From the NCBI RefSeq assembly GCF_000953855.2, contig NZ_DF970131.1:1-38685 (forward strand): a stretch of DNA of 38,685 bases. Direction: 5' to 3'. The DNA is from Mizugakiibacter sediminis (GTDB lineage: Bacteria; Pseudomonadota; Gammaproteobacteria; Xanthomonadales; Rhodanobacteraceae). This document shows, in pieces, positions 26,196 to 33,914 of this stretch; positions within the stretch are counted from its first letter, which is position 1, and each line of letters opens with the position of its first letter. Below the pieces are notes generated by a model. It saw only the letters and a program-made list of their open reading frames with translations. It was not told the origin of the DNA and searched no databases. Made by a program: the position numbers and the translations under genes.

Positions 26196-27490
26196 CAGGC
26201 GCGCTCGAACAGGGCGATCGACTCGACGTGCGCGGTGTGCGGGAACATGTCCATCACGCCGGCGGCCTCCAGGCGGAAGCCGCGCGCGGCCAGGATCGCC
26301 GCGTCGCGCGCCAGCGAGCCCGGATGGCAGGACACGTAGACCACGCGCCGCGTCGCCGCGCCCGGCAGGTATGCCAGCGCCTGGTCGGCGCCCGCGCGCG
26401 GCGGATCGAGCAGCAGCTTGTCCCACGGCTGGCGCGCCCACGCCGCGCCGCGCTGGTCCTCGAACAGGTTGGCGGCGTGGAAGGCGGCGTTGGCGATGCC
26501 GTTGCGCGCGGCGTTGGCGCCGGCGCGGCGCAGCAGGCCGGCGTCGCCCTCGACGCCGGCGACCTCGCCGGCGCGGCGCGCGATCGGCAGGGTGAAGTTG
26601 CCCAGTCCGCAGAACAGGTCGAGCACGCGCTCGCCGGGCTGCGGGTCGAGCAGCTGCATGGCCAGCGCGACCATGCGCAGGTTCATGCCGGCGTTCACCT
26701 GCACGAAGTCCAGCGGCTCGAACGCCAGTTCGACGTCGAACCCGGGGATGCGATAGCTCAACGCCACGCGCTCCGGCCACAGCGGATGCACGCTGTCGAT
26801 GCCGCCGGGCTGCAGCAGGATGGCGAAGCCGTGCGCCTGCCCGAACGCGGCCAGCGTCGCGCGATCGCGCTCGCCGAGCGGTTGCAGGTGGCGGAACACC
26901 AGCGCCAGCGCGTCGTCGCCGGCCGCCACCTCGATCTGCGGGATCGCGCGCGCCGCCTCCAGCGTGCCGATCATCGCGCCGAGCTCGGCCAGCCTCGGGC
27001 CGAGCGCGGGATGCAGGATCTCGCAGCGGCCGAGGTCGGCGACGAAACGCGGATCTTCCTCGCGGAAGCCGACCAGCACGCGCCCCTTCTTGGCGACGTG
27101 CTTCACCGACAGCCGCGCCCTGCGCCGGTAGCCCCAGGGTTCGTCGGCCAGCGGCGGCAGCCAGCGGCGCGGCTGCAGGCCGCCGATGCGTTCGAGGTTC
27201 TCGGCCAGCACGCGCTGCTTGGCGGCGATCTGCGCCGCCGGCGCGAGGTGCTGCAGCACGCAGCCGCCGCAGATGCCGAAATGCGGGCAGCGCGGCTCGA
27301 CGCGATCGGGCGAGCGCGCCAGCAGTTCGTCCACGGCCGCCTCGTCGAAATTGCGGTGGCGGCGGCGGATGGCGATGCGCGCGCGTTCGCCCGGCAGCGC
27401 GCCGGAGACGAACACGGCCTTGCCGTCGACGCGGGCGACGCCGCGGCCGTCGTGGGTGAGATCGATGATGTCGACTTCGGGAGCGGTCAT
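26195..27490 (-). CDS. rlmD: 23S rRNA (uracil-1939-C5)-methyltransferase
   Basis: 431 aa. An N-terminal TRAM domain (VDIIDLTHDGRGVARVDGKAVFVSGALPGE) precedes the iron-sulfur cysteines C68, C74, C77 and C156, which have nearly the spacing of E. coli RlmD/RumA. The methyltransferase domain has the SAM site VLDLFCGLGNFTLPIA, the DPPRAG motif and catalytic C388 in YVSCHPG. ATG at 27490 follows only about 15 bases after a terminator hairpin and has no clear Shine-Dalgarno or promoter of its own. It heads the rlmD-CYTH-nagZ-hpt unit. Confidence 0.96.
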   Translation of the reverse strand: MTAPEVDIIDLTHDGRGVARVDGKAVFVSGALPGERARIAIRRRHRNFDEAAVDELLARSPDRVEPRCPHFGICGGCVLQHLAPAAQIAAKQRVLAENLERIGGLQPRRWLPPLADEPWGYRRRARLSVKHVAKKGRVLVGFREEDPRFVADLGRCEILHPALGPRLAELGAMIGTLEAARAIPQIEVAAGDDALALVFRHLQPLGERDRATLAAFGQAHGFAILLQPGGIDSVHPLWPERVALSYRIPGFDVELAFEPLDFVQVNAGMNLRMVALAMQLLDPQPGERVLDLFCGLGNFTLPIARRAGEVAGVEGDAGLLRRAGANAARNGIANAAFHAANLFEDQRGAAWARQPWDKLLLDPPRAGADQALAYLPGAATRRVVYVSCHPGSLARDAAILAARGFRLEAAGVMDMFPHTAHVESIALFERA

Positions 27491-27504
27491 GCGGAGAAAC
27501 GAAA

Positions 27505-27528
27505 AGCCCGGGCGGCGTGGCCCGGGCT
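27505..27528 (-). terminator. Rho-independent terminator after ydbL, just before rlmD
   Basis: 9-bp perfect stem (AGCCCGGGC / GCCCGGGCT) with a 6-base loop, followed on the minus strand by TTTTCGTTTCT. The hairpin ends 14 bases before the rlmD ATG, so rlmD expression probably relies on read-through. Confidence 0.75.
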
Positions 27529-27555
27529 CGTGGCAGGCTTGCCGCGCCGGCGCGC

Positions 27556-28161
27556 TTACTTGCGCTTCCAGGCGCCGGACGCGTCCTGATAATACCAGCC
27601 GGCGTGGGCGCGCTCGACCCAGGTCCTGGCGAAGGTCTTGCGGATCTGCGATTCCCATTCCGGATGGCCGTTGGCGGCGGCGATCGCGCGGTACAGCGCA
27701 TCGCGGTCGGCGTTCTCGGCGGCGACCGTCGGCTGCAGCTGCGCGCGCTGCGCCAGCGGCGCCGCGGTGGCGTCGCGCACGGCGACGCTGCCGTCGTTGG
27801 CGAAGCCCACCGCGCCGCTGTCCAGGAAGCCCTGCAGCGCGCCCTGGAAGCGCGCGGCCATGCGCGCGCGGATCGTCTCGATCTCGGGCGTCTTCAGGTT
27901 GAGGTCGGGCTCCGCCGCCTGCGCGGCCGGCACCACGAAGTCGAGCAGCGCGCCCAGCGCACCGCCGCCCTTGTCGCCCTCGGGTTTGGCCGGCTTGGCG
28001 GGCTCGGCCGGCTTGTTCTGCTGCGTCTCCGGGCCGATCACCTTGTCGACGAACTGCTGCGCGGCCTTCTCCGCCGCGGCGGCGGGAAAGTACACGTTGA
28101 TGGTGACGCAGCCGGCCAGCAGGGCGAACGCGGCGGCGAGCGTGACGACGGTCTTGCGCAT
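27556..28161 (-). CDS. ydbL: YdbL family protein (DUF1318), predicted lipoprotein
   Basis: 201 aa. Residues 1-18 form a lipoprotein signal (RK, hydrophobic core, lipobox LAGC18). After it comes VTINVYFPAAAAEKAAQQF, the conserved DUF1318 start, then a Pro/Lys/Ala-rich linker (about 50-75) and a helical C-terminal half ending in a WYYQDASGAWKRK motif. In E. coli YdbL works with YdbH and YnbE, an envelope bridge for phospholipid transport; there YdbL is, as I recall, not lipidated. The ATG at 28161 has a strong AAGGGAGGAAA ribosome site. ydbH lies upstream on the same strand across a 192-base structured spacer. Confidence 0.85.
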   Translation of the reverse strand: MRKTVVTLAAAFALLAGCVTINVYFPAAAAEKAAQQFVDKVIGPETQQNKPAEPAKPAKPEGDKGGGALGALLDFVVPAAQAAEPDLNLKTPEIETIRARMAARFQGALQGFLDSGAVGFANDGSVAVRDATAAPLAQRAQLQPTVAAENADRDALYRAIAAANGHPEWESQIRKTFARTWVERAHAGWYYQDASGAWKRK

Positions 28162-28219
28162 GAGGTTTCCTCCCTTGGGAAGATCCAAACGAGTCCGTCC
28201 CGGGACTTGTTCGGACGTC

Positions 28220-28330
28220 GCCGGCCCGGCGCATGCCCGGACCGGCTCCCGCGAATCCGATGCCTGCGTATTCGATTCGCGAGCAAACCCTCCTGGTTTG
28301 CGGAACCCCTGAACGTCGTTCGGAGGTTCC
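28220..28330 (-). repeat. Array of four hairpins in the ydbH-ydbL spacer
   Basis: Four successive inverted repeats: 28302-28330 (14-bp arms with two wobble pairs), 28283-28301 (GCAAACC/GGTTTGC, 5-base loop), 28250-28281 (CGCGAATC/GATTCGCG) and 28220-28246 (10-bp arms, one wobble). A fifth, the 10-base palindrome GTCCCGGGAC, lies just downstream at about 28199-28208. None has a U tract, so they are not classic terminators. Confidence 0.65.
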
Positions 28331-28353
28331 CTTGGAACGGATGGCCCGGCCGG

Positions 28354-30381
28354 TCACTGGATCACCGGTGCGCTGCCCGAGGCCGCGGCCTTGACGCGCG
28401 CCACCAGCACCGGCCAGTCCACCTGCTGCTGGTGACCGACCACCTTGATGTACGGCAGGCCGCGACCCTCGACGATAGTGTAGCCGTCATTGCCTGAATC
28501 CACTCCGCCCATGCGGCAGACGTTGTCGCGGAGCACGCAGCTCAGGCCGATGCGCCGGTAGCCGAAGCTGTCGAACAGTTTCAGCACGCGCGCCTGCAGG
28601 CCGGCGACGAAGCCGCCGCCGCCGATCTCGGTCAGGCTCTTCACCGCGCGCTGGCTGATGCGCCCGCCCCGATCGGCGTGCAGCTCGGCGTCGAAGGCGA
28701 CCGGCGACCATTGCAGCAACTTCAGGCCGGCGATGCGGCCGTCCATGCGGCCGGTGATCTTGCCGACGTCGAACACGCCGGTGAGTTTCTCGAGGTCGAT
28801 GTCGCGCAGCGCGATGTCGGCGTCCAGCACCGGCACGTCGCCGAACGGATGCTGCACGCTGAGGTCGGTGACGTCGACGAAGCCGTCGAACACGTTCAGC
28901 GACAGGCCGCCGGCCAGCTCGACGCGGTCGTCGACGTAGCGCAGCGAGGGGATCGCGCCGCCCAGCTTGCCCTGGAATTCCGGCCAGCCCAGCGCGCGGC
29001 ACAGCGCCGGCATGTCGACGCCGGCGACCGCCAGCGACAACGCCACGCGGCCCGGCGCGGACGCCGCCGGGCGCAACGCCAGCGACTGCAGGTCGAGCGT
29101 GCCCTGCAGCAGCGGCACCTGTACCGGCGCCACCGTCTGCAACTGGCCGTCGCGGCCCTGCAGGCGCATCTGTCCCGCGCCGAGCGGCACGCGGTACAGG
29201 CGGATGTCGCGCCAGGCGAGCGTGGTCGGCGGCCGCGCGGCGCGCGCCTCCCAGTCGATGCCGCCGTCGAGCCCGCCGAGCGCGATGCGGCCTTGCGCGT
29301 CGACGACGTCCACCGCGCTCGCCCGCAGCTGCAGCCGCACCGGCTCGCCGTCGCGCAGCGCCACGCTGCCGCCGAGACGGCCGGCGGTGCGCAGATCCGG
29401 GTAGCCCATCGCGGCCAGCCAGCCCTGGCCGTAGCGCGCGTAGGCGGCCGGCAGGTGCGCGTCGAAGCGATCGAGATCGAGCGCGGTCAGGTTGCCGTCC
29501 GCGTCGAGGGCCAGGCTGCCGTTCAAGGCGAGCGCGTCGCCGTCGTCGTAACGCAGGCGCTGAATCTCGACGCGGCCGTGGCGCAGCCGCGCCTGCACGT
29601 CCAGCCGCGCCGGACGCGACGGCAGCTTCGCGTACAACGATCCCAGCAGCAGCTCGCCGCCGCGCACGCGGCCGTCGACGTCGATGCGCGTGCCATCGCC
29701 GGTGCTGTCGAAGCCGACGCGCGCGCTCAGCCCCAGCGCCTGCCCGGCCACGGCGCCGCTGCGCGAGTCGAAGCCGGCGGCGCCGATGGCGAGATCGCCG
29801 GTGGCGCGCACGCCGTCGTCCAGCAGGTCCAGCGCGATGTTGCCGTCGGCGCGGCCGCCGCCCAGCCGGCCCTCCGGCCACGCCGCCGCCAGCACGCCCT
29901 GCAGCCAGGCGAGCGGCAGGCGCGTCAGCGTCAACTGCGCGTGATTGGGCTGGTCCAGCGGCATCGCCGCGCGCAGGCTGGCCGCCGACTGGCCGACGGT
30001 GACCGCCAGCGTGTCGTTGCCGGGGTCGGCCAGCAGCACCACGTAGCCGTCGCGCAGCGCCTGGCCCGGAGCGCCCTGCAGCGCCAGGCCGCCGTCGAGC
30101 TGCCAGCGGTCTCCGTCCAGGCGGCGCACCGCGACGTCGAGACGCACGCCGACGTCCTTCCAGCCCAGCGCCGGCACGGTGGCGCGCGCGGCGTGCAGCC
30201 GCAGCCGCGGCGCGCCCTGCGGGTCGGCGACCAGCGCGGCCTCGATCCCGGTCATCTCGAGGCCCGGCAGGCGCAGCGCGTCGGCGCCGACGACCAGCCC
30301 CGCGCGCGCCACGGGCAGCCATGCCAGCGCGAGCAGCGCCAGCAGGTAGCGCGTCGCGATGGCGCTTGATCCCCGCCTCAT
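28354..30381 (-). CDS. ydbH: YdbH family AsmA/TamB-like envelope protein
   Basis: 675 aa. An N-terminal signal or anchor segment (RYLLALLALAWLPVARAG) is followed by a long run of beta-strand-rich sequence with few charged helices, as in the AsmA-like bridge proteins. The C-terminal third carries the YdbH signature pattern (DIDLEKLTGVFDVGKITGRMDGRIAGLKLLQWSPVAFDAELHAD), the region where these proteins are most alike. E. coli YdbH spans the periplasm and moves phospholipid together with TamB and YhdP. I chose the ATG at 30381 because the signal sequence starts there. A CAGAAT box lies 8 bases before it, so the transcript may be leaderless. It is divergent from the response regulator gene. Confidence 0.85.
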   Translation of the reverse strand: MRRGSSAIATRYLLALLALAWLPVARAGLVVGADALRLPGLEMTGIEAALVADPQGAPRLRLHAARATVPALGWKDVGVRLDVAVRRLDGDRWQLDGGLALQGAPGQALRDGYVVLLADPGNDTLAVTVGQSAASLRAAMPLDQPNHAQLTLTRLPLAWLQGVLAAAWPEGRLGGGRADGNIALDLLDDGVRATGDLAIGAAGFDSRSGAVAGQALGLSARVGFDSTGDGTRIDVDGRVRGGELLLGSLYAKLPSRPARLDVQARLRHGRVEIQRLRYDDGDALALNGSLALDADGNLTALDLDRFDAHLPAAYARYGQGWLAAMGYPDLRTAGRLGGSVALRDGEPVRLQLRASAVDVVDAQGRIALGGLDGGIDWEARAARPPTTLAWRDIRLYRVPLGAGQMRLQGRDGQLQTVAPVQVPLLQGTLDLQSLALRPAASAPGRVALSLAVAGVDMPALCRALGWPEFQGKLGGAIPSLRYVDDRVELAGGLSLNVFDGFVDVTDLSVQHPFGDVPVLDADIALRDIDLEKLTGVFDVGKITGRMDGRIAGLKLLQWSPVAFDAELHADRGGRISQRAVKSLTEIGGGGFVAGLQARVLKLFDSFGYRRIGLSCVLRDNVCRMGGVDSGNDGYTIVEGRGLPYIKVVGHQQQVDWPVLVARVKAAASGSAPVIQ

Positions 30382-30389
30382 GCCGCGCC

Positions 30390-30395
30390 ATTCTG
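30390..30395 (-). promoter_or_regulatory. Possible -10 box directly upstream of ydbH
   Basis: Minus-strand CAGAAT (4 of 6) is followed by eight bases and the ydbH ATG. No Shine-Dalgarno is present. The box lies within the 46-base divergent gap shared with the response regulator gene. Confidence 0.35.
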
Positions 30396-30427
30396 CCAGA
30401 GCGGCACCGAACGCCAGGGAAACGGCC

Positions 30428-31141
30428 ATGTCCGACGCACCCACGACCCGCCTGCTGCTCGCCGAGGACGATCCCGTCAGCCGGCGCTTTCTCGCCGACG
30501 CGCTGCACGGCCTCGGCTGTGCCGTGGACGCGCATGGCGACGGCGAGGCCGCGCTGCGGGCGGCCCGCGACACACGCTATGCGCTGCTGATTCTCGACCT
30601 CGGCCTGCCCGTGCGGCATGGTGCGGCGCTGCTCGCGGCGCTGCGCGCGGACCCGCGGGCGGCGTCGCGCGACACGCCCGCCGTGGCGACCAGCGCGGAG
30701 CTGGACGCGGCGCGAAGGCGCGAACTGCTGACGCTCGGCTTCGCCGCGGCGCTGGCCAAGCCGCTGACGATCGACGCGCTGCGCGGCATGCTGCGGGACA
30801 TGCTGTCCGCGCACGTCGCCTCGCCGCTGCTGGACGACGAGGGCGCGGCGGCGGCGAGCGGCGACGCCGACACGGTGCGCGCGCTGCGCCGGCTGTTCGC
30901 CGGCGAACTGGCCGCGCTCGCCGGCGAACTGGACGGCGGCACGCTGGCGGGCGCGGCGCTGCGCGACCGCCTGCATCGCATGCGCGCCGGCGCCGGCTTC
31001 TGCGGCGCGACCGCGCTCGACGAGGCCGCGGCCGCGCTCGCCGCCGCGCTGCGCGACGGCGACGGCAATGCGGACGCCGCGCTGCAGCGGTTCCGCGCCG
31101 TGCTGCAGGCGACGCGGGACGCGCTCTCCGCCATGGGCTAA
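30428..31141 (+). CDS. Response regulator with a C-terminal HPt domain
   Basis: 237 aa. Residues 1-125 form a receiver domain (AEDD 12-15, phospho-acceptor D57 in LILDLGLP, T88/S89, K111). Residues about 140-235 are helical and contain LH183RMRAGAGFCGA, which matches the HPt motif HxLKGxAxxxG with Arg in place of Lys. The order receiver then HPt without an output domain suggests a phosphorelay intermediate that takes phosphate from a hybrid kinase. ATG at 30428 is preceded by AGGGA at 7 bases and matches the receiver start. It overlaps recO tail to tail by 4 bases, with no terminator. No kinase is in the window, so the partner is unknown. Confidence 0.8.
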   Translation: MSDAPTTRLLLAEDDPVSRRFLADALHGLGCAVDAHGDGEAALRAARDTRYALLILDLGLPVRHGAALLAALRADPRAASRDTPAVATSAELDAARRRELLTLGFAAALAKPLTIDALRGMLRDMLSAHVASPLLDDEGAAAASGDADTVRALRRLFAGELAALAGELDGGTLAGAALRDRLHRMRAGAGFCGATALDEAAAALAAALRDGDGNADAALQRFRAVLQATRDALSAMG

Positions 31142-31848
31142 CGGTGCCGCAGCGCTTCTCCCAGCACCCGCCACGCGCGCAGTTCGCCGCCGCCGAGGTG
31201 GGCGGCGATCACCGCGCGCATCATCCGCCGCAGCGCGGCCAGACCTTCCGGGTCCGGCATGCGGTCGGCGGCCAGCGCCAGCAAGTCGGCGCCGCGCACG
31301 CGCGGGCCGGGCTGCCCGCGCCATGGCTGCGGCCCCTGTTCGGGCAGGTAGACGTAGTCGGCCTGCGGCTGCAACGGCGTCTCGTCCTCGGCCTGCCGAT
31401 CCAGCAGCAGGCCATAACCGAGCGCATCGAGCAGGTCGCGCTCGAAACGGCGCAGCGTCCACGCCAGCGATTCGCCCGCGGCGAGCCGGCCGAGCGCCAG
31501 CGCGTAGGCGCCGAACAGTTCCGGATGGCTGTCCTGGCGTGCGACCAGCCGCACGACCAGTTCGTTGAGGTACAGACCGGCCAGCAGCGCGTCGCCGGCC
31601 AGGCGCTGCGGCGCGCCGGCGGCCTCCGCGCCGGCCAAGGTGCCGAGCTCGCCGCGCATGCGCCAGGAAAGCGCCAGCGGCAGGAACGGCTCCAGCTCGG
31701 CGCGCGCCAGCCGCGCGCGTTCGCCGCGCACGCCGCGCGCCACCAGCCCGACGCGCCCGTGGTCGCGGGTCAGGCATTCGAGCAGCAGGCTGGTCTCGCG
31801 GTACGGCCGCGCGTGCAGGACGTAGGCGGGCTGCTGGTCGATGCGCAT
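31138..31848 (-). CDS. recO: DNA repair protein RecO
   Basis: 236 aa. An N-terminal OB fold (AYVLHARPYRETSLLLECLTRDHGRVGLVARGVR) and a helical C-terminal part (LYLNELVVRLVARQDSHPELFGAYALAL) match RecO, which with RecR loads RecA on SSB-coated DNA during gap repair. The C-terminus carries no obvious zinc cysteines, as in other gammaproteobacteria. ATG at 31848 has no clear Shine-Dalgarno; a purine-rich run lies about 30 bases further upstream. It follows era after 73 bases. The stop codon overlaps the stop of the convergent response-regulator gene (CTAA). Confidence 0.95.
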   Translation of the reverse strand: MRIDQQPAYVLHARPYRETSLLLECLTRDHGRVGLVARGVRGERARLARAELEPFLPLALSWRMRGELGTLAGAEAAGAPQRLAGDALLAGLYLNELVVRLVARQDSHPELFGAYALALGRLAAGESLAWTLRRFERDLLDALGYGLLLDRQAEDETPLQPQADYVYLPEQGPQPWRGQPGPRVRGADLLALAADRMPDPEGLAALRRMMRAVIAAHLGGGELRAWRVLGEALRHR

Positions 31849-31921
31849 GAGCGTGTGAAGAACAAGGGTGGGGAGTGGGGGCAGCCCTTGCGGAAACTGC
31901 TCCTTCCTCCTCCCAGCCCCC

Positions 31922-32836
31922 TCAATCCGTATACCCGAACTGCCTCAGCGCCGCCTCGTCGTCGGTCCAGGCCTCGCGCACCTTGACCCACAGACGCAGG
32001 AACACCCGGCGCTCGAACAGCCGCTCCATCGTCTTGCGCGCGCCGCTGCCGATCGCCTTCAGGCGTTCGCCGCCGGCGCCGATCACGATCGCCTTCTGGC
32101 CCTCGCGCTCGACCCAGATCACCGCGTGGATCTCGGCGACGCCGTCCGCGCGGTCCTGGAACTGCTCGATCTCGACCGTGGTCGCGTAGGGCAGTTCGTC
32201 CTGCAGGCGCAGCATCAGCTGTTCGCGCACCAGCTCGGCGGCGAGGAAGCGTTCGCTGCGGTCGGTGATTTCCTCCTCGCCGTACAGCGGCGCGCGCTGC
32301 GGCAGCCGCGCCAGGATGCCCTGCTCCAGCGCGTCCAGGCCCTGGCGCTTCAGCGCGGAGACGAAGTAGACCTCGTCGAACGGGTGCTGCGCGACGACGC
32401 CGGCCACGAACGGCAGCAGTTGCGCCTTGTCGCGCAGGTCGTCGACCTTGTTGACGGCCAACAGCCGCGGCACGGCGCGTTCGCCCAGTGCGGCGTACAC
32501 CGCCGCGTCCTCGTCGCCCCAGCGGCCGGCCTCGACCACCTGCACCGCCACGTCGACCTCGGCGATCGCCTGGTGCGCGGCGCGGTTGAGACTGCGGTTC
32601 ATCGCGTGCTTGGCGCCGCGATGCAGGCCGGGCGTGTCCACGTACAGGATCTGCCCCTCGGGCCGGGTGGCGATGCCGAGGATGCGATGGCGCGTGGTGT
32701 GCGGCCTTGGCGTGACGATGCTCAGCCGATAGCCGATCAGCGCGTTCAGCAGCGTCGACTTGCCGACGTTGGGCCGCCCCACGAGCGCGACCATGCCGCA
32801 GCGCGGCGGGACTGCCGTAGACGACGTCTGGTTCAT
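31922..32836 (-). CDS. era: GTPase Era
   Basis: 304 aa. GTPase motifs: G1 [10 protein letters not shown]2 HTTRHR, G3 DTPGLH, G4 NKVD. The C-terminal KH domain with [21 protein letters not shown] binds the 3' end of 16S rRNA during 30S subunit maturation. The ATG overlaps the rnc stop in ATGA, and era is known to be cotranscribed with rnc in most proteobacteria. A second methionine shortly after the start (CGM) is possible but the 4-base overlap favours 32836. Confidence 0.97.
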   Translation of the reverse strand: MNQTSSTAVPPRCGMVALVGRPNVGKSTLLNALIGYRLSIVTPRPHTTRHRILGIATRPEGQILYVDTPGLHRGAKHAMNRSLNRAAHQAIAEVDVAVQVVEAGRWGDEDAAVYAALGERAVPRLLAVNKVDDLRDKAQLLPFVAGVVAQHPFDEVYFVSALKRQGLDALEQGILARLPQRAPLYGEEEITDRSERFLAAELVREQLMLRLQDELPYATTVEIEQFQDRADGVAEIHAVIWVEREGQKAIVIGAGGERLKAIGSGARKTMERLFERRVFLRLWVKVREAWTDDEAALRQFGYTD

Positions 32837-33492
32837 CGCTGCAACCGCTGCGGCAAGGCGGCCAGCGCGCGCTCGGCGGCGGCCTGTTCGGCGGCGCGGC
32901 GGCTGCCGCCGCTGCCCTCGAAACGCATCGCCTCGGGTTCGGACAGCACGCAGGCCACCTCGAAGGTCTTGGCATGGTCCTCGCCGTGGCTGGCCAAGAG
33001 ATCGTACTGCGGCAGCGCGCAACCGTGCGCCTGCAGCAGCTCCTGCAGGCGCGTCTTCGGGTCCTTCTCCGACTTGCCGAGCGCGGCGACGCGCGGCGCG
33101 AACAGCGCCCGGATGGCCTCGCGGGAGGCGGCGTAGCCGCCGTCGAGGTAGACCGCGGCGAGCAGCGCCTCGAACGCGTCGGCAAGGATGGAGTCGCGGC
33201 GGAACCCGCCGCTCTTCAGCTCGCCGGGGCCGAGCCGCAGCGCGTCGCCCAGTTCCAGCTCGCGCGCCACCTCGGCCAGGCTGGGGCCGTTGACCAGTTG
33301 CGCGCGCAGCCGCGACAGCTCGCCTTCGCTCGCCTGCGGGCGCGCCTCGAACAGCAGCTCGGCGACGCACAGGTTCAGCAGCGCGTCGCCGAGGAATTCG
33401 AGGCGTTCGTTGTTGGGCCGGCCGGCGCTGCGATGGGTCAGCGCCAGCGCGGCCAGCGCGGGATCGCGGAAACGGTAGCCCAGTTTCAGCAC
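32833..33492 (-). CDS. rnc: Ribonuclease III
   Basis: 219 aa. Catalytic-domain signature [13 protein letters not shown] and the acidic residues of [14 protein letters not shown] are present, followed by a C-terminal double-stranded RNA-binding domain ([12 protein letters not shown] ... [18 protein letters not shown]). RNase III matures rRNA and cuts structured mRNAs. The start is GTG at 33492, fixed by the family N-terminus ([19 protein letters not shown]). It lies 1 base after the DUF4845 stop; an ATG two bases earlier in another frame ends after two codons. rnc and era overlap by 4 bases. Confidence 0.97.
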   Translation of the reverse strand: MLKLGYRFRDPALAALALTHRSAGRPNNERLEFLGDALLNLCVAELLFEARPQASEGELSRLRAQLVNGPSLAEVARELELGDALRLGPGELKSGGFRRDSILADAFEALLAAVYLDGGYAASREAIRALFAPRVAALGKSEKDPKTRLQELLQAHGCALPQYDLLASHGEDHAKTFEVACVLSEPEAMRFEGSGGSRRAAEQAAAERALAALPQRLQR

Positions 33493-33493
33493 A

Positions 33494-33874
33494 TCAGTCG
33501 CCGCCGCCCTGGAGCGAAACCGTCTTGGTGAAATGCACCAGGAAATCGACGTTGTAGGCGAAGGGAATCTGCTTGTCGTAGGTCACGGTCAGCGTGCCGC
33601 CGTTGCCCTGCTGGTCGAGCTTGATGTTCTGCGGCTTGACCGTGCCGTCTTCGACGTACTGGAAACTGAACTTGTACAGCAGGTCGCGGCGGATCTCGTC
33701 CTGCGACTTGTTGGTCACGCCGGGTTCGCTCGCCACCTGGTTCATCGACTTGACCACGCCGAAGTATTCGACGTACGCGGGCACCAGCTTCATCGCGGCA
33801 TAGGCGAACACGCCCGCCACCGCGAGGATCACCAGGAAACCGATCAGCGTGATGCCAGTCTGCCTGCTCTTCAT
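33494..33874 (-). CDS. DUF4845 small membrane-anchored protein
   Basis: 126 aa. Residues about 7-28 (GITLIGFLVILAVAGVFAYAAMKL) form one transmembrane segment that resembles a prepilin-like N-terminus but lacks the GFTLxE glutamate. The remainder, with YFGVVKSMNQVAS and KIPFAYNVDFLVHF-like strands, is the DUF4845 domain. The family sits between lepB and rnc in many gamma- and betaproteobacteria; its function is unknown. I start at ATG 33874, which has GGGG TGGAG upstream; a GTG at 33883 would add three residues. The stop touches the rnc start. Confidence 0.9.
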   Translation of the reverse strand: MKSRQTGITLIGFLVILAVAGVFAYAAMKLVPAYVEYFGVVKSMNQVASEPGVTNKSQDEIRRDLLYKFSFQYVEDGTVKPQNIKLDQQGNGGTLTVTYDKQIPFAYNVDFLVHFTKTVSLQGGGD

Positions 33875-33914
33875 GCGCTCCACCCCTGCCGCACGCGCGG
33901 CGCTGCATGTTCGT

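Noticed and set aside
28038-28286. 82-codon minus-strand frame in the ydbH-ydbL spacer as a candidate ynbE
   Set aside because: It has no signal peptide or lipobox and is Arg/Pro-rich; it runs into ydbL in another frame. It does not look like YnbE.
31849-31921. Purine-rich run between era and recO as a hairpin or regulatory RNA
   Set aside because: Only weak GGGGGC/GCCCCC pairing over a long loop; nothing convincing beyond a skewed purine tract.
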